This document shows, one piece after another, positions 46,543 to 61,025 of a DNA stretch of 64,000 nt. The translations under genes were made by a program, and so were the position numbers. The notes beneath the pieces are model-generated. The model was not told where the DNA came from. It saw only the letters and a list, made by a program, of their open reading frames with translations, and made no database searches. How positions within the stretch are numbered: the first letter of the stretch is position 1; each line of letters opens with the position of its first letter. Origin of the DNA: Cubamyces lactineus (lineage: Eukaryota > Basidiomycota > Agaricomycetes > Polyporales > Polyporaceae). Location: NCBI GenBank assembly GCA_022376465.1, contig JACDTU010000005.1, positions 422,001 through 486,000 on the forward strand. Direction: 5' to 3'.

Positions 46543-48204
46543 ATGATAGCAGAAGACCTCTCCGAGACATACCGTGAACCGTCAAGCTCTCAGCCATACA
46601 ACATCTCCGAATGGCAGACCAGTCTCCATCCGTGCTCTCAACAAGAGGATCGCGTCAACTGGCAGCTTCCTGGCAACCCCGTGATAGAATCCCTCCGCGA
46701 GAAACAGCTACAAGACGCGGGTAAGCAGCCCTCTGCTCCCGAGTCTCATTGATTCCAAGCTGATCATCGTTTAGCTAACGCTTCTCCAACTCACTCTGCG
46801 CGGTTGTCCCGTTCGAACGATCCCCCTCTTGCGCACGTCATCGCACAACCCTGCAGACAGACCAACTCAGCCCATGCTGCCTATCGCAATCGAAACATGC
46901 TTGCTTTTCCAGAGACTCCAGACGTCCAAGAAGCTCATCGACAGCTCACCCGACAGATGCGCACTGTGAGGGTACAGGTAACGGATCGCTCTAGACAGTG
47001 GGTTCGCAAAGTTGCCCAGAGAAAGCTTCTCCGGAGTGGCACCACTACTGTCTCTGCAGGGGCTGCACTGCAGCGCAGGGATACCAATGAAGGTATCGGC
47101 CAGTCCTCCCGAAAATCCACTGACAAGGCGAAGGCGACGCTCAGGAGTAATCACACCGATCCCACTCTCGCTTCGAACTCTTGGAAAAGTAATGCCATGG
47201 ATGATCCTATGGACGAAGACGGATCCATTGCTGGACCCTCAAAATTGGCTTCTATGTCATCAGCAGTATCGTCGCATCTCCATCACATTGACGACGAGAA
47301 CGACGGCGCGCCGTCTAGCACCCCTACCCCTCCGCCAAAGCACCGAAATAGCTCTATCGCTGCTAGGTCTTCCTCCGCGTCCAAGGGCAAGTCTGCCCAG
47401 TACTCGGCATTGACAGAGTCGCCCACGAGTTTACATCAGACTTTCCTCATGCGCAGCCAATCTGCCGACGCGAGCATGTCGATCAAGACGGATTCTGCTC
47501 AGGTGCCGCAACCTAGTCCGGTTGTCCTCTCTCCAGTCTCCCTCGCTGTACAGCACGGACAGACCGTGGCCGTTTCAGACGGTCCTCCAGAATCTCTCTT
47601 CCCGCCTCCTGCGTCTTCTCACCGATCTCCGAGCCTGGCGCATCCACGCTCACAAGTGCAACCCCAAGCATCCTCGTCCCACCTACCTCCTGCTATGTCA
47701 CAATCCTCCTCCCTCTCCAAGCCATTCGTGGTGCCCTCTCCAACTCCAGGAGCGACCCAATCTAAACCTGTTCACTCATCGCAGAGGCCTCCTCCCCCAC
47801 TCGGGATGCGCCCGAATCGCCCGGGAGCGCCTGGTCAGTATCCCGTATCGAAGGAACCGCCGAAGGGTACAGGTGACCATCGGATCCCGCCGTTCAAGCC
47901 TCCTACAGGGAACGGTATGAAGAAAGCCTCTGGTTCCTCGTCCGGCTCTCTGGGCTCCCGCTCCAATTCGGGCTCTGGGAGTGCGATGCAGGGGATCGTT
48001 TCGCAGGCCGTACCTGACCCTCCGCATGTCGCTGCTATTCCTGTCCTGAGTCGTCCGCCCCAGGTACTGGAGATGTCGGCGCGTAGGCCGGAGCCTGGGG
48101 ATGCCATGGATGAGGGGAAGGAAGCTGATTCTAGCTATGGCGATATCCCCTTCGACTTCGACAGGGAGGCACTGGACGAGGCGATGAGCGCCTACGATGC
48201 TTGA
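46543..48204 (+). CDS. Ser/Pro-rich protein of unknown function
   Basis: Two exons (46543-46720, 46775-48204) give 535 residues; the intron has GTAAGC and TTTAG ends and phase 1. The N-terminal 60 residues (MIAEDLSETYREPSSSQPYN, later NPVIESLREKQLQDA) and a basic segment about residues 100-150 (RQLTRQMRTVRVQVTDRSRQ, then VRKVAQRKLLRSG) are the only parts likely to fold. The rest is low-complexity Ser/Pro with acidic islands (DDPMDEDGS, HHIDDENDG) and an acidic end (DIPFDFDREALDEAMSAYDA). An upstream in-frame ATG at 46408 is also possible. No family was recognised. The composition suggests a nuclear or regulatory disordered protein (inference). Confidence 0.6.
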
Positions 48205-48500
48205 CGAGCTCGCTCATTCAATGCTATACTCATATACTGTACGGATGGTGATTTGGACTGTTTCCGCACTATGGCTATACTTTCCTTCTTGGTTCTCGTT
48301 GCATACTACTCGCACGCGTATAATCTTCCGCATAATTACATATGTACGAACACGTCCCCTACCGCACATGCGCTCACTCATGGAACACAAAGCATCGCAA
48401 CAGTCATCTTGGATGAGAGCATACGCTTGCATTATGTATATCGATACTTTTTGTAAAGGCTCCGGATAGCATTAGGATGTGCAACAAAGAGTCAGATCGT

Positions 48501-51448
<2,948 letters not shown>

Positions 51449-51728
51449 CGCGAGCAACAGAGACGACGACTGCAAGGGCACTGAAGACGAGGAGGAGGAT
51501 GTACAAGGAGGGGGAGGAGGGGAGGTAGAGAGGAGGAGGAGGGGAAGTCGGAGGACCGTTTAAGGCTGGGGGTGACTCGGATAAGATTAGGACATAGACG
51601 CCCAATTCAATCGCTTGTGCCTCGGGCGCCTAGATCAAAAGCCAATGACACAGACGAATCCGGTCTTGGCACAACACATCCTCGTCCCATCCGAGAACAT
51701 ACAGAGCGATTATTATTCTCGCAGAGCG
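51449..51728. promoter_or_regulatory. shared divergent promoter, ARG5,6 / ULA1
   Basis: 280 bases lie between two divergent start codons. The side next to ARG5,6 is a purine-rich GGAGGA tract on the plus strand (51488-51550), that is, a CT-rich leader for ARG5,6. No TATA box is evident. Confidence 0.55.
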
Positions 51729-53827
51729 ATGACACACTCTGAATCGCAGGACATCGAACAGGCGACCACCTCCATCGCGTACCGTACATTCTCCCATGCC
51801 AAGTCGCGTGCACTCGCTGACTTGCTATCCCCAGGCCGTCCCAGCCAGACGACAAGACGCGTCGGTACGACCGTCAGCTGCGGTACGCGTCGCACTCCTA
51901 CCCATCGCACATCCGCTGACTGATCCACACCAGAATCTGGGCTGCCTCCGGTCAAGCCGCCCTCGAAGCCTCTCGCATCCTCCTCGTCTCCTCCTCAGCC
52001 ACATCCACCTCCATCCTCAAGAACCTCGTCCTTCCCGGCATCGGCCACTTCTCCATCCTCGATTCCACCATCACATCTCCCGCAGATGCAGGCAACAACT
52101 TCTTCCTCAACGCAAAGGACAGCATCGGCAAGCCTCGTGCCCAGGAAGCAGTCCCCCTCCTCCGCGAACTCAACGACAGTGTCCAAGGCGAGGCCGTCCT
52201 CAAGGATGTAAAGGAGCTCCTCAGCACAGACCAAGGAAAAGACTGGCTCAGCGGCTTCTCCATCGTCATTGCCCACAACCTCGACAAGAGCACCCTCGAG
52301 CAGCTCTCTACCTTGCTCTGGTCTAATCCGAATGGCCCCCCTCTCATCACCGTTCGCTCCGCAGGCTTCCTTGCAGAGTTCCATATCCAATACCACGAAC
52401 ACTGCGGTAGGCTCTCCTCGTCCAACTCTGATTCTGCGCGATTGACCTCCCATCAGTATCCCAGTCTCATTCCGAGACTGCACCATCGCTGCGCATCACC
52501 CGACCCTTCCCCGCACTCCTCGAGTGGGCCCGTAGCCTCGATCTACAGAATATGGATCCCACCACACACGGACATATTCCATTCGTCGTCATTCTCGTTC
52601 GGCTGGTAGATGAGTGGCGCAAGAACGTAAGCATGCTCTGATGCACGCCGGTCGTACGTAGGGCTCATTCAGTTTGTCAGCACGATGGCAACTTGCCTAA
52701 GACCGCCGCTGAGAAGAAGGAATTTAAAAACCAAATCCTTGCTCTCAAAATAAAGCCGGATGAGGAGAACTTTGATGAAGCGGAGGCGCAAGCGTGGCGC
52801 GTGTGGTCTGAACCCGCGGTTCGTTAGGCCGCCCGAGCTCTACACGCGCCTATAGCTGAACATGTGCCCAGATTCCCTCAGACATCCAGTCTCTGTTCTC
52901 TCTATCTCCGCCGCCATCAACCTCCGACTCGTCCGCGCCGACGAAACATACGACCTTCCATGCGCTCCTGGATACCCTCGTCAACTTCACAAAAGATCCG
53001 TCAGGCCCGGGCACGCTTCCGTTGTCGGCAACGCTGCCTGACATGAAGTCCGATACGGAGAGTTACGTGAAGCTGCAGAACTTGTACCGCCAATGGGCGG
53101 AGGTCGAAAAGGTGTGCGCACCCTCGATCTCAGCGATTGGCCTGCTTATTTAGAATGTCGTAGGCCAAGTTCAAGGAGCTATTTGCGAATAAGCATCCGG
53201 AGCTTGCGCAGACGGCGAACCCGGAGGAGGTGGACACATTTGTCAAGAATTCGCACCACCTCCGAGTCCTGAGAGGAAAGCAGTGGGGCGCGTTTGATCA
53301 GGACCGCGAGGCCTTGGGTAAGCCACGACCTACAGATTTACGTCGACGTTGAAGTCTCACTGAAGAGGGATTCTAGCGAACGCGTTCATGATGTCCCCCA
53401 AGGAGACTGCCACTCACCTCAGCTTATCAGCATTGACGAACCTGCTAGCCAAGGATCCGAGTAAGGAGTCACTGTTTTAGAAGTCTGATATTAACTGAAA
53501 GATTATACAGACGCGTCTAAAGTCACCGAAGACGCGCTGCGAGCGGAGGTTGTCTCGATTGTGGGCGAAAACGCGGACCTTCCCGAAGAATTGGACGCTG
53601 CGCTTGGAGAGATGTACGTCCTGCGTTCTCGTACGTGCCGTAGCCATTACTGACTCGTCCGGGTCCATAGTGCACGCGCTCCCACTGCGGACATTCCGAA
53701 TATGGCGGCGTTCCTAGGAGGCCTGGTCGCGCAGGAAGCCATCAAGATGATCACGGAGCAATACGTGCCCTTGAATGGGTACTGTGTGGTTGATCTGGTC
53801 GATTCGTGGACTGGTGTGGTCGGTTGA
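51729..53827 (+). CDS. ULA1: NEDD8-activating enzyme E1 regulatory subunit (APP-BP1/NAE1 type)
   Basis: Ten exons (51729-51778, 51835-51882, 51934-52406, 52457-52626, 52681-52818, 52872-53111, 53164-53317, 53377-53460, 53511-53613, 53671-53827) give 538 residues, matching the family. The opening DDKTRRYDRQLRIWAASGQA is the E1-like N-terminal signature, followed by LLVSSSATSTSILKNLVLPG and FSILDSTITS of the Rossmann half. The end, FLGGLVAQEAIKMITEQYVP and DLVDSWTGVVG, is the conserved E1 C-terminal segment. The subunit lacks the catalytic cysteine and pairs with UBA3 to activate NEDD8/Rub1, which switches on cullin ligases. The small first intron (51779-51834) was chosen because it joins MTHSESQDIEQATTSIA to PSQPDDKTRRY in phase. 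Confidence 0.93.
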
Positions 53828-53829
53828 AG

Positions 53830-54440
53830 GCTGGATAGCGTTAGACATCACAAGAAGGTTGGAATCACTGTAATTTGGATCTTGTCGCCGTCCGCTGTGT
53901 ACATTGCTTTGCGTGCATTGCACTATCTTTTCTGCTCGATCTCGGCACGCTTTTGTTGTACGAAGATTCTCCGAACCGCAAATTCTAACGACACCGCATT
54001 GCCATAGTACATCGAGGGTTCCATGAATATTCGAATAGTATGCATGCACCAAGGACAACACTAGGAAGAAGTCGACGGCGCGTAACTGGACAAAAGGTCG
54101 ATCACCAGTCATCCATAATCTCAACTCAACGTGGTTCAAGCCAGAATCGTCTGGCGGCACCCCGATCCTCTCCAACTGAGCTCTGACAATGGCTTCCTCG
54201 TCACCAATGAAATCGACGTCCTTGATAATATGCGGTGATAACCAGGATGGTGTCGGGACCCAGCAGTCGTCGCTGTCAGGTGAAGAGTCCTCATTCTCAC
54301 TAGACACCGGCTTGTCGATATCTCTTTCGGTAATCTCTCGCAGTGCGACGTCCAACACTCTAACGTGCCCCCCGCGGCCCTTCACTGTCTCCCGGATCCG
54401 AGTATATGGCGTCTTCACGGAAACCGCCTGGTACCAGACC
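53830..54440 (-). CDS. possible exon of an unrecognised gene, antisense side
   Basis: A minus-strand open frame with protein-like composition begins right after a stop and an AG at about 54444. It contains RVLDVALREITERDIDKPVS, an acidic NEDDSSPDSDDCW patch and VRAQLERIGVPPDDSGLNHV, then a hydrophobic RAVDFFLVLSLVHAYY segment. It stays open past 53830 into the 3' end of ULA1 on the other strand, so the true end must be earlier (or there is an intron). There is no ATG near its beginning, so it would be an internal exon or a gene fragment. No family recognised. The adjacent kinase-like pseudogene suggests this spacer is decaying sequence. Confidence 0.3.
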
Positions 54441-54508
54441 ACTCAAGTCGCGTCTCCATCGCTCGTAGTCAGGTGCCAGTGCAGATGTCCTGCATATAAG
54501 GGTTGAAA

Positions 54509-56260
54509 ATGTCGTGTGCCGAGTCCTTGTGGCAGGTACCACCCGAGTGCTCAAGCTGGTATGTGATTGATTTCAGGCCAGCGTTCCACTCAACACTAAT
54601 GAGAGCATCGCGGCAGTTTCTGGGACGCGGCGCTTCTGCTCTATTCGACAATGAAGTCGCCGCTTATACACGCTTTCTGCAAAACCAGACAGCTGCGCCA
54701 GGGGCAGTACTACAGTGTCCCGGCTGGGTCGAAGTCGATGCGAATTTTCTCAAAAATGTCATGAACATGTCATCTTCTTTGCCAGACGCGACTCTTGTCC
54801 ATGGTGAGCATGCTCGAGAAATCCTCTTGGAAGACTTGCCGGATAGCGAGACCCTTTCGATCAAGAACGTCACCCCGGCCATTGCTGATCGGGCGCTGCG
54901 CGCCCTTCAGAGCATCCATGCCGCTCTTGTCCTGCACGGATCTATTCATCGTGACAGAATTGCTGTCGTACATACTCAAGACCGAGTGGTCTGGGAGAAT
55001 TTTAGCTACTCCACGTCCTATGGCGGCCGCCGTGACTTATCTCGCAAAGATCTCCTCGCCGAGTTGGCCAGGCTTGGGATCTTCTTTACAAGAGACTCGT
55101 GAGTTTATCCAGCTTTCCTCTCACAGAACCTTGGACTCTGACTTCCGCACCGTCTAGTATCCAGACTCACTCATTGGTTACGATGCCAACGCAGATACAA
55201 TTGACCCGTTGAGCCTCTGCGACGCTTCCCCAGCAACGCCGATGTCTCCGTCACATCCCAGGCCCGGCAAGGAGGCGGTCAATGAAGAGGCTGCGTCTAT
55301 CATCCTAGCGTATCCGGACATCAATTGCTTCAGCTGGGATCCGCCCCTTTTCAATCTCACGCCTGCGCCAAGGCGTGACGCTTTGACACTCCTGAGTTAT
55401 TGCAAGCCGCACAAGCCGCTTACGAATCGGCGGATAGCAACCCATTCACGTACTGGTACGGAACCTGCCCAGTAAAGATGAACAATCGCGTTCTCGTTAT
55501 GGAGTACGCCGCCGCAGTTGTCGCCACAGTTGTCGATAGGTACACAGCACCGACGCCGCTCCCTCAGTTGCCTTCTAGCGTCGTGGTGGAGTTCCGAGAG
55601 CATATCAATCCCTCAGGGAATAATCCCATGATGAAGGTTCGCATAGATGGTCAGCCTGCGGAGAGGCTCCTCAAGATCGTGAGTACATCTCAAGTTACCT
55701 GCACGCGCCACCAGACTCAACTGTTACCGCTGCAGTTCAGCAGCGCTAGACGTCAGGGCCCGGATGAACAGACAGATCCAAAGCTGCGCTTCGAAGCTGA
55801 ACGGGAAGCTTATGCGCACCTCGAACACTACGGTGGCTCTGCCGCTGCTGTGGTACCTCGGTGCTTCGGCTGGTTCGAACTGTGCGGATCATCTGTATGG
55901 CTCCCTCGACATGATCAGGCGTACTCGCGAGCGCGGCTTCGCCTAAGGTGAAGATCCCGTATGGGTCTTTCCTATCTTCGACGATGGAACACCTGCGGTG
56001 GCCTTGATCCTTGAGTATCTCTCCAATGCCGAGACACTTTCCATGGACAACATCACTTTGCGCCGTGCCGACCTCACGATGCGATCCCTCAGTCGCATTC
56101 ACTGTTCCTACGTGCAACACGGAGACTGTGACTTCAGTCTGAGCAATATCCTCCTCGTACGGGAGGGTGACAGCGAGCGCATAGTCTTTGTTGATTTTGA
56201 CCATGCATTTTCTGGGTGTATTATATCAGATCGGAGTATGAGCCGGATCTGTGTGCATGG
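54509..56260 (+). pseudogene. broken two-domain protein-kinase-like gene (copy 2)
   Basis: Paralogue of 32675-34126. The first domain (54509-55098) has FDNEVAAYTRFLQ as a likely helix C, LSIKNVTPAIADRALRALQS and IHAALVLHGSIHRDR. Here the HGD-type catalytic motif is HGS and the metal-binding DFD is replaced by ENFSYS, so it would be a dead kinase fold. The second domain (55158-56260) has an N-lobe (VVVEFREHINPSG, lysine in AERLLKI, glutamate in FEAEREAYAHLEH), then RIHCSYVQHGDCDFSLSN and IVFVDFDHAFSG. These are the HGD, Asn and DFD residues of an active-type protein-kinase-like or phosphotransferase fold. Breaks: the first splice joins in the wrong phase, a single-base frameshift lies near 55383, and a stop falls in the second domain near 55948. 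Original role unknown. Confidence 0.65.
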
Positions 56261-56869
56261 AGAATTTAGGCGCCTCTGGGTTCAACTGTACAACTTCATG
56301 GTCAGTGGTTATCCAATCATCATGTGCACTGGCCGCTCACTCTGTTCTCTGCCCTTAACTGCCCCTTCGGCGTCTGCGTGGCGACAGCATGAGTACGGCC
56401 AAATAGGACTTCGGTCATGTCAAAACTTGAAAAATAGCTGTGATTGGTGTGCGATCGGTATAGGGAGCGCCGTGAGTAGCAAGCGTTTCTCATATTCTCT
56501 GTGATTGGGTGCAACCGACACAAGCGAGAATCATGAGCATTCGTTGTAAATAGATTGAGTCTCGAATCCTTGAGTGAGGGCCATTCACGGCGAATAGGAT
56601 CGCCCTGGCTTGATGGTAACGTTGGATGCTGAACCTGTCCCGGAGGTGACGCACATTCAAGTTGAACGAAACTGGTTGATCAGCATGCTTGTAGAAAGCT
56701 AACCATATGTCCATGGTACGATATGTTGATCGTACTCGTCGCTCTTGACTGCGTACCATGGAGGGATGAAAATCGTGTTGTAATTCGAGCTAAGAGCGGA
56801 GAGCGTGGGTAGTACTTTACACTAGTTCTGGAACTTACTATATGACGATTACTATGGTATACGAGGCGC
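56261..56869. other. intergenic
   Basis: After the last recognisable kinase-like residues (DFDHAFSG) nothing more of that family is visible. The right part is the 3' flank of the minus-strand DUF2358-like gene. Confidence 0.45.
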
Positions 56870-58148
56870 TCAATAACGATGAACAGCATGTCCGAGTGTT
56901 CTCTGCACATGAACGTGTGACTGAGACCGGACGCCAGGGTCAGTATATGAAGTGCGAGCCATGCCACCTGCGCCTTCGCCTTGGGAGCCGCCAAGGCCCA
57001 GCTTACTGAGGACGGCTTGAAGGGCGTCGAAGAAGGCTTGATGAGGGGCCGGGTGGATAGAGTCGATATTGTGGAGATGGATGAGACCGGTATTTGGCGA
57101 GAACGTGTAGGTTGCGTTCCTGGAAGGTACGCGTGGTTTGGTGAGCGACATCTGGGGCTACATAAGTGGGGAGACGCGAACATACACTTCCCAGCCTCCC
57201 TCGGCTTTACTGACGCGATTGATGCCGTGAACGGTAAGACCGACAAAGAGGCTTTTTTCCCGGATGCTGCGGGTTTTCGCATGCTGCTTTGAAGGCGAAC
57301 GGTCTTCTGTCGGATCGGAGGAACCGGTGCTGAGGCCGGAAGTGGATGATGAACGAGGACCGTGGACGCGAACGCGTTGGAGTTCGACTCTGAGGTCCGT
57401 ATAAAGCGCATTGAGCGTATGCCGCAGAATGACAGAAGATGTGAGGTAGAGCGGTAGACCTGGAAACATGTAGGATGAGCTGCGCACGAGGCCAATACTC
57501 GAATAGACAGCGGTTCCATACCTTCGATCTGAAGGGTACGGGGGAATGGTGGGGGGAAGGGAGTAGGCGGCCTGTATACGAGGCGGATGTTGGGGCTGTA
57601 GATGGAGGTGTCGTCGTCGGTTGAGTTACCTTTGGCAGGTGAGCTGGAGGTGTCGATAGAGGAGATGAGTCCTGTGGAGAAGAAAGTGGGGAGGGTCTGT
57701 TGAAGAATGTAGATAGCGCGCCCTGCGCAGGTCGTTCAGTCATAGAGCAAAAGATGTAATTGAATTGTATAGCGAGGCACAGATAGATACACGGGTGGAG
57801 GCGGCGAGGTAGCCCTGAAGGAGGAAGCCTACCTGTACGGATTTCCCACTCCTGGTCTGAGAGTTCGCTGTGACGGTCTGGTCTCGAGCTAGGACCGCCT
57901 GAGTGAGGGGAGTTTGATGCCGTAAGGAGATGAGGAGACGGTGGGAAGGTGGAGGCCCAGGCGGCGAGGAGGGCTGGGTCAAAGTCGGGCGTGTTTCCGG
58001 GCGTTGGCGGGAGAGGTTCGTGCGGGGCGGGCGTGGAGAAGGTGCGCCGAGCTATACATACTGAGCGTCTGCCGCATCTACATGCAAGGGCTGAGCGAAA
58101 GCTGGTGGCGAGGGGGAGGGAGGCAGATGCGGAGATGGACGTGGACAT
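56870..58148 (-). CDS. conserved protein, DUF2358/C6orf136-like, probably mitochondrial
   Basis: Four exons (58148-57833, 57722-57522, 57459-57186, 57119-56870) give 346 residues, phases closing. The N-terminus is Ser/Arg-rich and lacks acidic residues (MSTSISASASLPLATSFRSA, then RRSVCIARRTFSTP), a good mitochondrial presequence. The body holds IYSPNIRLVYRPPTPFP, RTLQIEGLPLYLTSSVILRH, DLRVELQRVRV, LFVGLTVHGINRVS, and YTFSPNTGLIHLHNIDSI followed by HPAPHQAFFDAL. This order (a diminished NTF2-like sheet with Y-x-F-x-x-x-G-L-I) resembles DUF2358 proteins. The assignment is by pattern memory only and is tentative; the function is unknown. The start is 79 bases from that of the SPX-RING gene on the other strand. 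Confidence 0.65.
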
Positions 58149-58227
58149 GGCCGTCGGGGAGGAGGAGGTCCGCGCTGCTGGTTGTAAGCGGGGGAGACGG
58201 GCGCTTGTGGGCGAACGGCGGTTGACG
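58149..58227. promoter_or_regulatory. very short bidirectional promoter
   Basis: Only 79 bases separate the start codons of the DUF2358-like gene (-) and the SPX-RING gene (+). The stretch is GC-rich with no TATA box. The two 5' leaders probably overlap each other or the neighbouring coding sequence, unless one real start codon lies further in. Confidence 0.5.
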
Positions 58228-60046
58228 ATGCACTTTTCAAAGACTTATTCCCAGCTCCTCCTCACCCTCCCCCCAGAGCTCAGGCAGAGCGCAATTCAGT
58301 ACAGGCAGCTCAAGAAGATCATAAATCAGATCGTCGCAGAACTCAACGCTCTCGGTTAGTTCATTGAACCGTATTCCTTACCGCGCGCCTCTCACATCTA
58401 TATGACGTCCTTCCTCGCCAGGCCTCTCGCCAGACATCCTCCAGAACGTCGTTCAGCCTCCTTCTTCACTCCCAGAGGACAAGGGAAAACAGAGAGAGGA
58501 TCCGGAACAGCACACCGGCCCTCGCATCATCTACGAATTCACCACCGTCGACGACCATGTCGAGCCCCGTCTTCGTCTCTGCCTGGATTCCGACGACCTT
58601 CCTCCGTCGGACGCACCAGGTCCCTCATCGTCTCCCCGTCACCCGGACGTCAATATAGTCCTCCCCATCCCTCCAGACGTTATCCGCACCGCGCTTGGTT
58701 CAGCCATCTCTGCCGACACTCAGGAGAGCTCAGAGGGACAGTCCGAGTCATCCGACGCCGAGTTAGCGCTTAGCTCCGCGGATTCCAGGTGAGGATGATC
58801 CGACCCTCTTCAATTCTCTTCGTCCAACCGTCTTGCTCTAGGGCATTACCCGGAGAACTAATTATCCCCCTCGTCTCCGATACCAACTTCTTCCGAACCC
58901 TTACGGAAGCCCTGAACTCTCTGGCCGCATACCTCGTCACCAAGCGTGAAGAGTTTGAGACGACTCTCCGTTCGCTCTCTCACGACATCTCCTCTGCTTC
59001 TCGACCCTCTTCTTCTACTTCCTCGTTCCATCCCCACTCCCCCTTCTCCTCTGACCCAGCCAATATTTCTGTCTCCTCTCATGCGCTTGCCATCACCTCT
59101 CGCTCGGATCTTGACACATGGCGCCAAATATTCCAGCTATATATGGAGGCCGACATCTTTCAGGGGCACCAAGAGAGGTTCCGGGGCGAGCGTGATATTG
59201 AGGATGCAGAAACGCGTCTACAGACGTTCAACTCGGAACTGAATGACCGGATTTCCAAGGGCGCTCTCAAGCTTCGGATGAAGCAAAGTCGGGTCGCGCT
59301 CAAGACCTTCATGGACCTAAATACATTCATATTGGATCTTCGAAAGGTTGGCCTGTTCTATCTGCTACTACCTGACGTATCTTTTCATGACTTTTGCTAC
59401 ACTACACAGTTCCAGCACGTCACTGCTGAGGCGACGCGCAAAATTCTCAAGAAGCATGCGAAACGCACAGCGCTTCCGCTTGCCCCCGATCTGACTTCAC
59501 CTTTCATTATCAGGCCGGACAGCCAGGATCGTGCGCTAGTGCTCTCGCGATCCACCATGCGGAGCACCGAGACCTTGTCGCTATCACTACTACTCGTGCA
59601 GGCCCTCACCGAGACCCTGCTACCTATCATTCCACATATCGACGACTACTCGTGCGTGATCTGCACGAGTCTTGCGTTCAAGCCAATTCGTCTGCGTTGT
59701 AGTCACCTGTTCTGTGTTAGGTCCGTGTTCCATCGATTACGTCTAGAATGTGCATTCTGACGGTCTCGTAGGTGTCTAGTCAAGCTTCAAAAGCGAGGGG
59801 AAGAGCACTGTCCGATATGTCGAGCACCTACAGTGCTCTCAGCAGACCGATGTGGGTACTATAGTGGCCATTCTGCGTGTTGACACTGAAGTCTTTCCAG
59901 CGAATGTGGACTGGGCGCTATTGAATTTCATGAAGGATTGGTTCCCTGTCGAGGCAAGGAAGAAGCTGCAGCAGAATGAGCGGGAAGCCGCGGAAGAGGA
60001 GATGCAAGAGTTGGGCTTGGATATGAAGGGATGTGTAGTTATGTAG
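58228..60046 (+). CDS. SPX-RING E3 ubiquitin ligase
   Basis: Six exons (58228-58354, 58422-58788, 58842-59346, 59410-59720, 59772-59851, 59901-60046) give 511 residues. The SPX domain begins MHFSKTYSQLLLTLPPE with the YRQLKKIIN basic surface that binds inositol polyphosphates. It continues in LIIPLVSDTNFFRTLTEALN and ends with LKLRMKQSRVALKTFMDLN. The C3HC4 RING follows: CVICTSLAFKPIRLRCSHLF, CVRCLVKLQKRGEEHCPICR. The layout matches Neurospora RING-14 and fission-yeast Pqr1, which restrain phosphate uptake and polyphosphate by ubiquitylating transporters. The last residues are GLDMKGCVVM: a cysteine, two aliphatic residues and methionine, which fits a CaaX farnesylation box. That modification is an inference. 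A low-complexity Ser-rich insert splits the SPX region. Confidence 0.9.
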
Positions 60047-61019
60047 GTATATAAATCATTGTTTAATTGTGTGATGAGGTAGATAGACCATAGTAGTTAT
60101 ATCTCATTCTCACAAGAGGTGCTCAATGTGAACGAAACTGCAGAACCAGGAGCCAAAGGTGACACTTGAGGCATTCAGAGATGCAATAGGAAGGGGGGGG
60201 GGAAAACTTGAAGTACTGCAAACAGCACTGATGATTTACCCACCAGTGTTTGTCTCAGTGTTATGGTGATTGTACTACATATAGAACCTGTGCATTGCCA
60301 TTAGCTTTACGGAAGCCCTCACTTAGTGCTCATCTGACCTCCGGTTATACTCTGACTCTGATCTTTAACAAGTCCAACTGCTGGAGCCATGCTGGATGGC
60401 ATGGCCCCACAATTATATGCATATTCAGTGTTAGTATAAGGCACTGAAGTACTGAAGTATGTACTTTCCTTTTAGCCCACATCAGCAAAGTAGCAACATG
60501 ATTTCCATACCACTCTAGGGTTTTGTAGCACTAGTGGCCATCCATGTACATCACCAGCTGAACACAGCTTAGTGAGTGGCGCATCAGGAAAAACCTCACT
60601 TGACAATTAGCCTAAGATTATAATGATGTGCAACTTACCCTCAATAATGTCACTAACTGATGCTAATCCTGTACTACAAGTCATTCAGTCAGCAAAAATG
60701 CTAATCATGTACTAATAATACCCTTACGACAGCTAAAATCTGAGCTTGTAAAAGGAGCAGAGTTGAAACTGCATAGTACTTGTATTTCTTTGACAGCTTA
60801 GGTAAGATGATGAAGATAGCACATATAGCATACTGTATATATCTGCTGTGTGTTTACTGACATCAGCTAACAAAACCCTCACTGGTAAGACTGGTATTCT
60901 TCAATTTGTTATGGATGTACAATATGTTGTTTATGAACTTTACGATTAGTCATGGACTTGCGCTGCATTCTCTGTATGATACAGATATGGCGAGCTCTAG
61001 GATTGTAGCTATGGTTCTT
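60047..61019. other. AT-rich spacer, probably partly LTR
   Basis: Base composition changes sharply to AT-rich after the SPX-RING gene. There is a run of 10 G at 60193-60202, short ACTGAAGT repeats near 60446-60458, and GCTAATC/ACTAATA repeats near 60662-60718. No protein-coding segment was found. The left end of the retrotransposon LTR probably lies in here but could not be placed, because the 3' LTR is outside the window. Confidence 0.45.
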
Positions 61020-61025
61020 TAGGAC

